From Rhodococcus sp. Leaf247 (lineage in GTDB: Bacteria; Actinomycetota; Actinomycetes; Mycobacteriales; Mycobacteriaceae): a stretch of 64,000 bases of DNA. Position 1 is the stretch's first letter; every line of letters starts with the position of its first letter. The notes beneath the pieces were generated by a model. The model had not been told where the DNA came from. It was given only the letters and a program-made list of their open reading frames with translations, and made no database searches. The stretch covers positions 1,008,144 through 1,072,143 of the forward strand of contig NZ_LMRP01000002.1 of assembly GCF_001426185.1 (NCBI RefSeq), read 5' to 3'. Shown in pieces: positions 1-8,158 of the stretch. The position numbers were made by a program, and so were the translations under genes.

Positions 1-162
1 CTCAACTCGACACCGCAGTCCGTGGGACGGGTGTCGATCACCCTCCTGCGGCGTCGACTGTCGAGGATGGTCCTGCGCGCCCTGGAGATCGACGACCTGC
101 CCGACACGTCAACCCCGCCCGTCACGACAAGCCAGTTCACCAGCAGTGAGGAATCAGCATGA
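1..162 (+). CDS. C-terminal end of an unidentified protein (5' end outside the window)
   Basis: An open frame enters from the window edge and runs for 53 codons to a TGA at 160-162. The stop overlaps the ATG of the thiolase gene (ATGA), the arrangement of a translationally coupled operon. The visible tail has an arginine-rich helix-like stretch (about residues 11-29) followed by a Ser/Thr/Pro-rich end. No family is recognised from this fragment. A regulator or a small enzyme upstream of the thiolase are both possible. Confidence 0.55.
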   Translation, partial: LNSTPQSVGRVSITLLRRRLSRMVLRALEIDDLPDTSTPPVTTSQFTSSEESA

Positions 163-1364
163 CCGCATCATCACGCCCCACATCCGTCATCGTGGCGGGC
201 GCACGCACACCCGTCGGCCGCCTCCTGGGGTCGCTGTCGACCCTCTCCGGATCAGACCTCGGCGGCGTCGCCATCGCCGGCGCACTCGAGAAGGCCGGAA
301 TCACCGGTGACCAGGTCCAGTACGTCATCATGGGCCAGGTCCTCACCGCCGGCGCAGGTCAGATCCCCGCACGTCAGGCCGCCCACGCCGGTGGCATCCC
401 GCTCAGTGTTCCCGCCCTGAGCATCAACAAGGTGTGCCTGTCGGGTGTCGACGCCATCGCCCTCGCCGACCAGCTCATCCGCGCCGGGGAATTCGACATC
501 GTCGTCGCCGGCGGGCAGGAGTCGATGTCCCTGGCCCCGCACATGCTCGAGAAGAGCCGCAGCGGATTCAAGTACGGCGACGTCACCATGAAGGACCACA
601 TGGCCTACGACGGCCTGTACGACATCTTCACCGATCAGGCCATGGGCGCACTGACCGAGGACCGCAACGCCGACACGCAGTTCGTCACCCGCGAGGAGCA
701 GGACGCCTTCGCCGCAGCGTCGCACCAGCGTGCCGCGCAGGCCTGGAAGAACGGTGTCTTCGACGACGAGGTCGTTCCCGTCAGCATCCCACAGCGCAAG
801 GGCGATCCCGTCGTCGTCACCAGCGACGAGGGCATCCGCGCGGACACCACCGCCGAGAGCCTGTCCAAGTTGCGCCCGTCCTTCGACAAGAACGGCACCA
901 TCACCGCCGGCTCCGCATCGCAGATCTCCGACGGCGCCGCAGCGGTGGTCGTGATGAGCCGCTCCAAGGCCGAGGAGCTCGGTCTGACCTGGCTGGCCGA
1001 GATCGGCGCCCACGGCGTCGTCGCCGGACCCGACTCGTCGCTGCAGTCCCAGCCCGCCAACGCCATCACCGCAGCGTGCGCCAAGGAAGGCATCGCCCCC
1101 ACCGACCTCGACCTCGTCGAGATCAACGAGGCATTCGCCGCGGTCGGCATCGTCTCCACCCGTGAACTGGGCATCGACGCCGACAAGGTCAACGTCAACG
1201 GCGGCGCCATCGCGATCGGTCACCCCCTCGGCGCGTCGGGCGCCCGCATCGCCCTGCACCTCGCCCTCGAGCTGAAGCGACGCGGCGGCGGAACCGGAGC
1301 CGCAGCCCTGTGCGGCGGCGGCGGTCAGGGCGACGCCCTGATCCTGCGGGTTCCGTCCGCCTGA
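159..1364 (+). CDS. Acetyl-CoA C-acetyltransferase (thiolase), FadA/AtoB type
   Basis: Thiolase of 401 aa, the usual length. It catalyses reversible condensation or thiolysis of acyl-CoA in beta-oxidation or acetoacetyl-CoA formation in the cytosol. All three catalytic residues are visible: the nucleophile Cys93 in NKVCLSG, His355 in the C-terminal GHPLG motif, and Cys385 in the ALCGGGGQG motif. The ATG overlaps the stop of the upstream gene, so the two are probably co-translated. The stop lies directly against the convergent ATPase gene on the other strand. The exact substrate range cannot be told from sequence; a biosynthetic acetyl-CoA acetyltransferase is most likely. Confidence 0.93.
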   Translation: MTASSRPTSVIVAGARTPVGRLLGSLSTLSGSDLGGVAIAGALEKAGITGDQVQYVIMGQVLTAGAGQIPARQAAHAGGIPLSVPALSINKVCLSGVDAIALADQLIRAGEFDIVVAGGQESMSLAPHMLEKSRSGFKYGDVTMKDHMAYDGLYDIFTDQAMGALTEDRNADTQFVTREEQDAFAAASHQRAAQAWKNGVFDDEVVPVSIPQRKGDPVVVTSDEGIRADTTAESLSKLRPSFDKNGTITAGSASQISDGAAAVVVMSRSKAEELGLTWLAEIGAHGVVAGPDSSLQSQPANAITAACAKEGIAPTDLDLVEINEAFAAVGIVSTRELGIDADKVNVNGGAIAIGHPLGASGARIALHLALELKRRGGGTGAAALCGGGGQGDALILRVPSA

Positions 1365-2552
1365 TCAGTCCGTCTGCGCGCGGAGGTAGCGGCCGAAGTG
1401 CGGGACGGTGAACCCGATGGACCCGCGCTCGGCGGAGTAGATCAAGCCCTTCTTGATCAACCCGTCGCGCGCGGGTGACAGCGAGGCGGGCTTACGGCCC
1501 AGCTCCACTGCAATCTTCGCGGTGGAGACGGGGCCGTCGTCGCCCGACAGGTCCGCCATCGCGCGCATGTACTCGCGTTCCGCGGGAGTTGCCCTCTCGT
1601 AACGGGATCCGAAGAATCCGACGGCCAATTCGTCCTCCGCGGTCGGTGCCGCCACGCGCACGTCGTCGACAGTGATGGGGCTGTCCGCCGCGTGATCCCA
1701 GGTCGCCTTGCCGTACGCCTGCACGAAGTACGGGTATCCGTCAGCGGCCTCGTACAGCGCATCCAGTGCCTCGGTCGTGTACTCGACGTCCTCACGTTCC
1801 GCAGGAGCGATCAAAGCGCGATCGGCCGAGAGGCGATCCAACCGATCGATGCGGTGGTAGCTGAACAGCCGCTCCGAGTAGCTCTTCGACGCCGACAGCA
1901 CGGCGGGGAGATGCGGCAGCCCGGCCCCGACGACGATCAGCGGCGCGGCATCCTGACTGAGTTCGTGGCAGGCACCGCAGATGGCCGAGATGTCCTCGGT
2001 CGCCAGGTCCTGCATCTCGTCGATGAAGATGGCGATGCCCACACCGACATCGCGGGCGAGAGATGCTGCGTCCATCAACAATTCGACCAGATCGATCTCG
2101 ATGTCGCCCGTGTCCGCGCGGCCCTTGAGCGCCGGGGCATCGATCCCCGGCTGCCACTTGTCCCGCATCCCCTTGTCGGCCGATGCGCGCAACGCGAACG
2201 ATTTGAGGACGCCGAGGAACTGATCTACGCGCTCGGGATCACGATGTGCCACAGCGATTTCCCGTACTGCCATGTGCAACGCGGACGACAGGGGACGGCG
2301 CAGGTCCTGATCGGGTCGAGCCTCGATCTTCCCGGTACCCCACTTGCGGGAGATGGCGGCCGACCGCAGATGGTTGAGCAACACTGTCTTGCCGACGCCG
2401 CGTAGACCGGTGAGCACGACGCTGCGTTCGGGGCGACCGCGAGCGATGCGCTCGAGCACCACATCGAAGGCGTCGAGTTGCTTCGACCGCCCCGCGAGCT
2501 CGGGTGGCCGCTGACCGGCGCCGGGTGCGTACGGGTTGCGAACGGGATCCAT
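1365..2552 (-). CDS. P-loop ATPase, ORC/STAND-like AAA family
   Basis: A 395-aa protein with an N-terminal P-loop ATPase domain. Walker A is GLRGVGKT near residue 50 and Walker B is IFIDEMQDL around residues 174-182. The C-terminal part, after about residue 300, resembles a winged-helix module (MRAMADLSGD...GLIKKGLI). This layout is typical of actinobacterial AAA proteins related to the archaeal ATPase/ORC1 type, whose roles are mostly unknown. GC content matches the core genome. It faces the thiolase gene end to end, and its start borders the decayed mobile element, so it could be either the last core gene or the first accessory gene. Confidence 0.75.
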   Translation of the reverse strand: MDPVRNPYAPGAGQRPPELAGRSKQLDAFDVVLERIARGRPERSVVLTGLRGVGKTVLLNHLRSAAISRKWGTGKIEARPDQDLRRPLSSALHMAVREIAVAHRDPERVDQFLGVLKSFALRASADKGMRDKWQPGIDAPALKGRADTGDIEIDLVELLMDAASLARDVGVGIAIFIDEMQDLATEDISAICGACHELSQDAAPLIVVGAGLPHLPAVLSASKSYSERLFSYHRIDRLDRLSADRALIAPAEREDVEYTTEALDALYEAADGYPYFVQAYGKATWDHAADSPITVDDVRVAAPTAEDELAVGFFGSRYERATPAEREYMRAMADLSGDDGPVSTAKIAVELGRKPASLSPARDGLIKKGLIYSAERGSIGFTVPHFGRYLRAQTD

Positions 2553-2712
2553 GACGGGACGGTAGCAACGATCGCAGCCATCTCTGCGACTCTCTAGCGC
2601 GTGTCCTAGAACCGAGCAGAAACAGGTGTGTCAAATTTAGATCGTGATCGACTGGCTGGCCACGGCCCCTCAACTTGGGCGGCCAGGGAACCACGGATGG
2701 GCAACACCAAAA

Positions 2713-2846
2713 GCACCGCTATTAGCTCAGCTCCTCACCGTCTGCGGCGCGGTGCTCACCAACTCGATCGAACGGAACCTTGTCGACACCACCCGCGCGT
2801 ACCGCGCCGAGAAGGGCCCGGCGTGGGTGTTCGACAGCGCAGGCGC
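2713..2846 (+). pseudogene. Fragment resembling a VirD4/TraG-type conjugative coupling protein
   Basis: One reading frame here translates to a segment ending in RAYRAEKGPAWVFDSAG. It resembles the part of actinobacterial type IV coupling proteins that follows the nucleotide-binding loop, in which a 'D-x-TR-x-R-x-x-x-G-x-VWVFDPQ' pattern is usual. No start codon with a credible ribosome site, no Walker A and no downstream continuation are visible, so it is at most a relic. The call is supported by relaxase and mobC remnants a few kilobases away. Recognition is by pattern only. Confidence 0.35.
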
Positions 2847-3190
2847 TCCAGTTCCAAGATCCCGATATGGACATCGTCGAGTACGCGATCGCGTGCGGAC
2901 TGCCCCGGTGGATGACACACAACTCCAACGGGAAGCCGAGTGGTGCGCTCGCGGCCGGCCTTCGGGGTCCGGTCATCTACCGTCCCGCTGAGCCCGCCAC
3001 CACCCGACGCCGCACTTCGACCGGTAGCAGCAGTGCCCGGCCCGCGCGCCGGCGTTGCCCTGTTACCTCACATCATTCAGAATCCTCGGAAGCAACCCTC
3101 GCACGTTTGTGCCGCCGACGACTATGCGCCTCCCGCCTCGCCGACTACATTGTCGGCACGCGCTAGCAGTCACCAGTCCCCAGCCAGCAG
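2847..3190. other. Gene-free stretch between the coupling-protein fragment and the DUF6414 gene
   Basis: Only short overlapping frames without convincing starts or family resemblance are present. The stretch ends with a small direct repeat of cagtcacca-type sequence (about 3165-3198), just before the stop codon of the DUF6414 gene. It is probably decayed mobile-element DNA and may hold the transcription end of the DUF6414 gene. No clear terminator hairpin was identified. Confidence 0.4.
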
Positions 3191-4492
3191 TCACCAGTAG
3201 AGCGCAACGAACCCCACTTCGAGCTGCACCGCCGTTTCGTCCGGTTCCGTACTTGGCGGAGCTAGGACACGGTCGTGGACGGAGACCGCCATACTTGATC
3301 GGTTGATGCAGTCAGCTCGTACTCTCTGCAGTATCTCGCGATCACCCTCAGGTCCGGCTACAGCATTTGCCACAGGCTCGAACGCGTGACGGCGCTGTTC
3401 TATGGTGGTAGACATAGCAAGGATTGAGGTGGACTCCACAACAGCGTTTTCGACGAGTTGCCGACTAGGTGTGGCACCCGTGGCGCTCTCGTACGCGGCC
3501 GCGAAGTCTGTCAGAAGAAGTCGAGCTGTGGCCAGTGGATCGGGAGCCTCGACCACGGGAGTGTCGGCGAAGTTGAGTTGCTCAAATGGAAACACGACTG
3601 CATTCCGAAGCCCAGGTGATAGCGATCCTAGCAAATCCGCGATTTTAATCGGGGACCATCGCTCGGTGAGTACCGGCCCTTCGGCGCGCGCATACATAGT
3701 GAACACTGATCCCGAAAACAGTGTTCGGCGTAAGTCTCGCCAGAACGATTCAGATTCAGCAAAGCCCACAATTTCAAGGGGCTTGGCGTTTGTCTGCAGT
3801 TCGGCGCCAAGTAGTTCGCTCGCAATCACGATCTGCTGGCCGGAAATTTCGACAACCTTGTGACTAGCTGCAACCCCGCGAATAGGCACGAGCCCCACCA
3901 GAAGTTCTTTCAACACTTCAATCATTGGCGCCATTTCACGAAACTCTGCCTCCGAAACCCCGAATAAATTCTCCCGCCCATGCATCATGTCGAGGAACGT
4001 AGTACCAACAGTAATCATTTCGAAGAATCGATCGGCGCGAACCTCGATTTCCATTTCTACGATGTCGCCGCGGCTTATTTTGTTTAGCGGGACGGCCATC
4101 TTGGCTTTTGTCAGCCGTGGTAGTACGTTCTCAAGTTCCCGTAACGTGCTGATAGGTCTACGCGCCTTAGGTTTCGCGCCCGAGATGTCGTGCAGGAGCA
4201 CGCCAATATCTCTCTGCCAAAGATCACGGAAAGTACTTTGTATTATTGCGCGACGAACGACTTCGTTCGTTGAACTGCGCGATGCGCCTAGACGAGACTC
4301 AAGACCAACACCTGCCGCGCCGATCGACGCTCCCACGCTGCGGTCCTCGGTACGTGCGAGGGTCTGGGTAACCGAGTCCTTGATTTCACCTTGTAGACCT
4401 GCAAGCAGGCTTACGACGCTGACTTCATCCAGGTATATAAACTCGCGCTGCCGGTCGTGGGGAACGTTGTGCTTCTTGCTCCAAACGGCCAT
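3191..4492 (-). CDS. DUF6414-family protein, second gene of an AAA ATPase module
   Basis: A 433-aa protein whose N-terminus carries the REFIYLDEVSVVSLLA signature that I recognise from the uncharacterised DUF6414 family. It has no obvious signal peptide or long membrane segment. Mixed alpha/beta content runs through the middle and the protein ends in VALYW. The start is taken at the ATG at 4490-4492 because it overlaps the stop of the upstream AAA gene (TGATG), indicating translational coupling; a longer frame upstream would read into the AAA gene. Base composition is clearly lower in GC than the core genes around it, a sign of transfer. Function is unknown. The tight pairing suggests it is a partner or target adaptor of the ATPase. 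Confidence 0.75.
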   Translation of the reverse strand: MAVWSKKHNVPHDRQREFIYLDEVSVVSLLAGLQGEIKDSVTQTLARTEDRSVGASIGAAGVGLESRLGASRSSTNEVVRRAIIQSTFRDLWQRDIGVLLHDISGAKPKARRPISTLRELENVLPRLTKAKMAVPLNKISRGDIVEMEIEVRADRFFEMITVGTTFLDMMHGRENLFGVSEAEFREMAPMIEVLKELLVGLVPIRGVAASHKVVEISGQQIVIASELLGAELQTNAKPLEIVGFAESESFWRDLRRTLFSGSVFTMYARAEGPVLTERWSPIKIADLLGSLSPGLRNAVVFPFEQLNFADTPVVEAPDPLATARLLLTDFAAAYESATGATPSRQLVENAVVESTSILAMSTTIEQRRHAFEPVANAVAGPEGDREILQRVRADCINRSSMAVSVHDRVLAPPSTEPDETAVQLEVGFVALYW

Positions 4493-5718
4493 CACTTTTC
4501 CTTCACATAGGAATTTCGATCGCGGCCTACTGCCTCGATACCAATCAGTATGTCCTCCCACACGATGGACTTGCGGCGGTCAAGGGTGGCAGCTAAACCA
4601 GCCTCGGTCCACACTGCTGCAAGATCAGCCGCCGTCCATCCATCGGTGAACTGGGCAAGCATCGACCAGTCAGGCTGGTCCTCAAATTTGATGTTTCGAC
4701 TTGATGACTGGAGAATTCGCATCCGGTCCTGCCCCGATGGCAGGGAAAAGACTAGTTTGTGCCCTAGACGTCCAGGACGCAAAAGCGCGTCATCAAGAGC
4801 GCCCGGAAGATTTGTTGTTGCAATGATCAGGACTTGGTCGTACGCCACGAAACCATCGAGAAGGGACAAAAATTGCCCGACAAGACGGTTGGTTGACTCG
4901 TGGTTGTTGTCTCCACGCTGTGTATACAGGCTGTCGATCTCATCGAAAAATAGGATTGCCGGGCTATTGGATCGAGCATGTTCGAAAATTTCTCGGAGAC
5001 GACGTTCCGTTTGGCCAACAAACTTGTCGACGATGGCGGGCCCGCCCACGTTGTAGAAAGAGGCATCGAGTTGAGCGGCCAGCGCGCGGGCAAGAAATGT
5101 CTTGCCAGTGCCGGACGGCCCACTGAAGAGCATGCCCTTTATCGGATTGACTCCCAATGATCGCAAAGGATTGTCGACCGAGAGCGCAACGGTCGCGAGA
5201 TCTAAAGCCCGTTTAACGAGCGGGGCGTTACCTCCAAAGTCATCGAGCGAAGTGTCGTTGTCCTCCTTCCGGACAATCAATGACCTGGGGTCAAATTTGT
5301 CGTCACTGAGCATGCTCAGGTCGTCGATGGGCTCATCGGCGATGACTTCAACCGGTTGGCCGTCCGGCAAGAGGCGAACCGTTTGCCCCCTGAGGAAGGG
5401 GTTCGCGGCGCGCTGTCGGAAGGCGTGGGTCGAGCCAGCTGATTTCACCACGATGTCGTTGTCCCCGGCCCAAACAACTGTGCCTGTACGATCGCCAGCC
5501 GGCCATGAATCATAGGGAAGGTTCTCGATCTGCCCGTTCGCGAAAAGGAGAACGTCACCGGGAACAAGGTCTGAAGAAGACAAACCGTTGACGATGCCCG
5601 TCCGACCGTCTCGCAGCTCGACTAGGACGGTCCCGTCAACACTGCTCAAAACTCGGAACAACTGCCCCTCTGTGAACTCAACTTCTCCGTCAAACTCGTC
5701 AAAAACGCCAGCTGTCAT
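4492..5718 (-). CDS. AAA+ ATPase of proteasomal-ATPase/Cdc48-like type
   Basis: A 408-aa protein. About 160 N-terminal residues look like beta-rich OB-type modules, as in Mpa/ARC (for example LVELRDGRTGIVNGL). A single AAA+ domain follows: Walker A GPSGTGKT near 208-215, Walker B ILFFDEID, sensor 1 IATTN and an arginine-finger region with RPGRLG. Members of this clade unfold or remodel proteins using ATP. It lacks the C-terminal tail (GQYL-type) that docks Mpa to the mycobacterial proteasome and ends in NSYVKEK, so a dedicated partner is more likely than the proteasome. It overlaps the DUF6414 start and is first in the operon. GC is low relative to the flanks. Confidence 0.85.
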   Translation of the reverse strand: MTAGVFDEFDGEVEFTEGQLFRVLSSVDGTVLVELRDGRTGIVNGLSSSDLVPGDVLLFANGQIENLPYDSWPAGDRTGTVVWAGDNDIVVKSAGSTHAFRQRAANPFLRGQTVRLLPDGQPVEVIADEPIDDLSMLSDDKFDPRSLIVRKEDNDTSLDDFGGNAPLVKRALDLATVALSVDNPLRSLGVNPIKGMLFSGPSGTGKTFLARALAAQLDASFYNVGGPAIVDKFVGQTERRLREIFEHARSNSPAILFFDEIDSLYTQRGDNNHESTNRLVGQFLSLLDGFVAYDQVLIIATTNLPGALDDALLRPGRLGHKLVFSLPSGQDRMRILQSSSRNIKFEDQPDWSMLAQFTDGWTAADLAAVWTEAGLAATLDRRKSIVWEDILIGIEAVGRDRNSYVKEK

Positions 5719-5937
5719 GGGGTCCTTTGAATCAGTCGACGGAACCAGAAGTTCTAGCTATAGTTCAGCCTTTTGGCATATGCCGCTACCCTCGGGGCGC
5801 ACAATTATTCGTGACTCTAGATCCCGCATTGTCAACATTATCAGAAAGTGTCCACGTCGGATTTTGAGTCTCACATGACTACGAGCGACAAGATGTGTTT
5901 CGAACAATGCAGAAGCCATGAGTAGACCTACTCAAAA

Positions 5938-6129
5938 TCAACTTTTCGGCTTACTTTCGGCTAGTTTCTGGATCCACGCGTCAGTGGTTCGGCCGTGCCT
6001 CTTGTCGACGGCCATCCGGATCCGCGCAGCCGATGCGCGCTGTGCGTCCGATACCGGATCGGCTTTGCCATCCTTGATCCGGGCGTTCAACGCCGAAAAT
6101 TTTGCTCGCTGCTCCGACGTGCCTGCCAT
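5938..6129 (-). CDS. Small hypothetical protein (63 aa)
   Basis: A short, charged, helical-looking protein starting MAGTSEQRAKFSALNARIKDG. The ATG at 6127-6129 is preceded by a strong GAGGAGG ribosome site about 8 bases upstream; a GTG two codons earlier is possible but less well placed. It contains many Ala, Lys and Arg residues and no membrane segment. It lies in the accessory island, upstream of and on the same strand as the AAA gene, about 220 bp away. No function is recognised. Confidence 0.55.
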   Translation of the reverse strand: MAGTSEQRAKFSALNARIKDGKADPVSDAQRASAARIRMAVDKRHGRTTDAWIQKLAESKPKS

Positions 6130-6170
6130 CGTCACCGCCTCCTCTGTCCTCCACCACTATAGTGCTCGCC

Positions 6171-6632
6171 TCAGCGAGGACCGTGCACGTCGTCAACATC
6201 ATTGTCCTCAACCTGCACTGTTGGGGCATCAAGAAGGATCGAGGTTACTGCGCCGACCATCTCCGCTTCAGTGTCAGTCGCCTCTGTCAGAACGACCTCG
6301 ATGGCCGCCAGACCGACATCTCTATCCGAGCCATTGTCTGACATGGCGAGGTTCAATGCCCACTCGGCTCTGTCCCACCACTCATCTCGTCTCGCTGCCT
6401 GTCTCGCAGTGTTGGAAGTGAACCAGGCCGCGGCAAAAGCAATGATTGCGCCCGCGACCGCGAACAGCCCGGCGGCTGGTGGACCGGTCCAAAACTCACG
6501 CCAGAACGGACTGTCCAGGACGAAGGGTGGCAGGCAACGGCCGACAAGGGCACCAACAACAGCGGCACCGATTGCGAGCACGATCACCCAGCAGACACGC
6601 GAAGTTCTCGCTTCCGGATGCGTGTTACTCAT
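6171..6632 (-). CDS. Small two-helix membrane protein
   Basis: A 153-aa protein starting MSNTHPEARTSR. Two hydrophobic segments are visible, at about residues 13-31 (VCWVIVLAIGAAVVG) and 50-68 (GLFAVAGAIIAFAAAW), followed by a soluble acidic C-terminal region. The start was chosen because the coding character begins there and a purine-rich GAGATGAAG lies upstream; the longer frame upstream is arginine-rich shadow sequence. It sits 40 bp upstream of the small protein at 5938 in the same direction. No family is recognised. Its place between the ATPase module and the relaxase relic suggests accessory cargo. Confidence 0.55.
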   Translation of the reverse strand: MSNTHPEARTSRVCWVIVLAIGAAVVGALVGRCLPPFVLDSPFWREFWTGPPAAGLFAVAGAIIAFAAAWFTSNTARQAARRDEWWDRAEWALNLAMSDNGSDRDVGLAAIEVVLTEATDTEAEMVGAVTSILLDAPTVQVEDNDVDDVHGPR

Positions 6633-6784
6633 CGCTTCATCTCGTTGTCTCCACGTGCCGTGTCCTCGTCTTGATTCACGCAACTTGGTCGCTTGGAATG
6701 TTGCCCGCCCTGGACTCGACGGGCCGCACCCGACCACTATCTCGGTCGAGCCTAACGGTGCCCTTGCGCCAGCTAGGCCAACCT

Positions 6785-7975
6785 TTACCGCGCGTGGCCA
6801 TCGCCGACGTCCCGTGCACTTCTGTTGGTCCTGTCCGCCACGGCACTCGGTGACGCGGTTGGTGCGTATTCGGGGCCGTCCCGGTGCGGAGCGCCGCCTA
6901 CGTTGCCCAGACCAGTCAGCTGGTTGGCTTCCCACGTTTCCGCGGACACACCGTCCGGGCGGCCGTCGGCGCGCGCGATAGTTGCTTGTGGAGCCGAGGT
7001 CGGCGCGGGTGAGACCACACTGCGGTCGGCGACCGAGGTGTGCACGAGCTGGGTGTGCAGCGTCGTCAGTTCGCGTTCAGTACTCGAACAAGTTCGTGCG
7101 CCTCCTGTGCGTTCCCGGCGGCGCGCTCGGCGTGGGCAAGGGCTTCCATCGTGCGCATCATCTGACGCAGCAGCAGAGCGTTCGCCGCGGGTCGCGAGCG
7201 CAACCTACATCACGACCAATGCGGCCCCACCCGCCTGACGTCGTTCCGGGTCCGGGGTGATGCGTTGGTGCGCCGGGATCTGAGCGGTCTGCGACAGAGC
7301 CGCCACGGCTTTCGCCAACGGTCCCGGTGTCGGCTCGGTACGCGCGGACCAAGCAGCAAACACGCCTGCGGTGCGGCCGGCTGCGCGCGCCCACTGTGCG
7401 GTGTCCTCGACCGGAATCGACGTCAGGCAGATGTTCCACTTGCCGATATCTTCTGCCGCGCGCACCAACAATTCCGGGCCGAGCGGCGTGCGTTCGCGCC
7501 CGGTGGTGATGGTCACCGCCGCGCCCCGACGCGCGGCTGACCACTCCGCTGAAGCGTCCTGCCGTGCGGTCCCGGTGGCGTCCCATTCGTCGCGCAGCCG
7601 CGGCAGCGTCAGGTCTTTCGCCAACCGACCACGGTGGCGGGTGGTTCCGGTGTCGTAGCGGCGGCGAGCAGTGCCAGACGTTGCGGTCACTAGTGGCGTC
7701 GGCTAGCGCCACCGACCGGGACGTGCCAATGTCGATCGCCGCGTTCATCTGACGGCGGTTCGTGTACGAGATCTCGGCGCCGAACACGACCCGCGCCGTG
7801 TCGATCTCGTCCGCCAACCCTCGGCGAGCGAGAGCTCTCCGGCCGGTGCACGCAGAATCACGCTCTCGTGGCCGGCGACGACGTGCGGATTCTCGTGCTC
7901 GTTCGACCGGCCGGGACCGGCGAGGTACGACACCAGTCCCGTCATCTTGGCGCCGCGCGTGATGTTCGGGATCAC
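6785..7975 (-). pseudogene. Relaxase (mobilisation nuclease) pseudogene with several frameshifts
   Basis: The start is a GTG at 7975 that overlaps the mobC stop (GTGA). The first stretch reads VIPNITRGAKMTGLVSYLAG then GPGRSNEHENPHVVAGHES, the hallmark N-terminus of actinobacterial MOB relaxases. The homology then jumps to a second frame (about 7817-7660) with VFGAEISYTNRRQ and the DRNVWHCS motif, to a third frame (about 7690-7205) with RAAEDIGKWNICLTSIP, and then to further frames for the C-terminal tail down to 6785. At least three frameshifts plus an internal deletion are needed, since intact relaxases are usually longer. It is the clearest trace of a formerly mobilisable element in this island. 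Confidence 0.7.
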
Positions 7976-8148
7976 GTACCGGTCAGCTCTCGCGGCAGAA
8001 TGCGGATCCGGTCGAAGACCCGGAGCAGCGACGCCAGCGTCGCCTCCGTCTCCGGCGCCAACTGCCCCGCCGCATTGGCGACCTTCGCGAGCTGGTTGAC
8101 GTTGAGCCCGAGCGCCGCGATGAGCTTGGTCACCCGCAGGTCTACTAG
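7972..8148 (-). pseudogene. Truncated mobC (relaxosome accessory protein), C-terminal part
   Basis: The last ~58 codons of a MobC-like protein remain, with the motif ALGLNVNQLAKVANAAGQ that matches the conserved 'G-N-N-x-NQ-x-A' region of plasmid mobilisation proteins, ending in LRVFDRIRILPREL. Its TGA overlaps the GTG start of the relaxase relic, the usual mobC-relaxase order. The N-terminal half is missing: homology stops near 8148, and the divergent TIR gene begins at 8159. The junction looks like a recombination or insertion point. Confidence 0.65.
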
Positions 8149-8158
8149 GATACTTGAG

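Noticed and set aside
252..1259. Long open frame antisense to the thiolase gene
   Set aside because: It mirrors a gene with intact catalytic motifs and is Val/Asp/Gly-rich with no family resemblance; a GC-rich shadow frame.
7868..8158. Upstream extension of the TIR protein
   Set aside because: It overlaps mobC and relaxase sequence on the other strand and has no domain resemblance. GTG 8159 has the better ribosome site.
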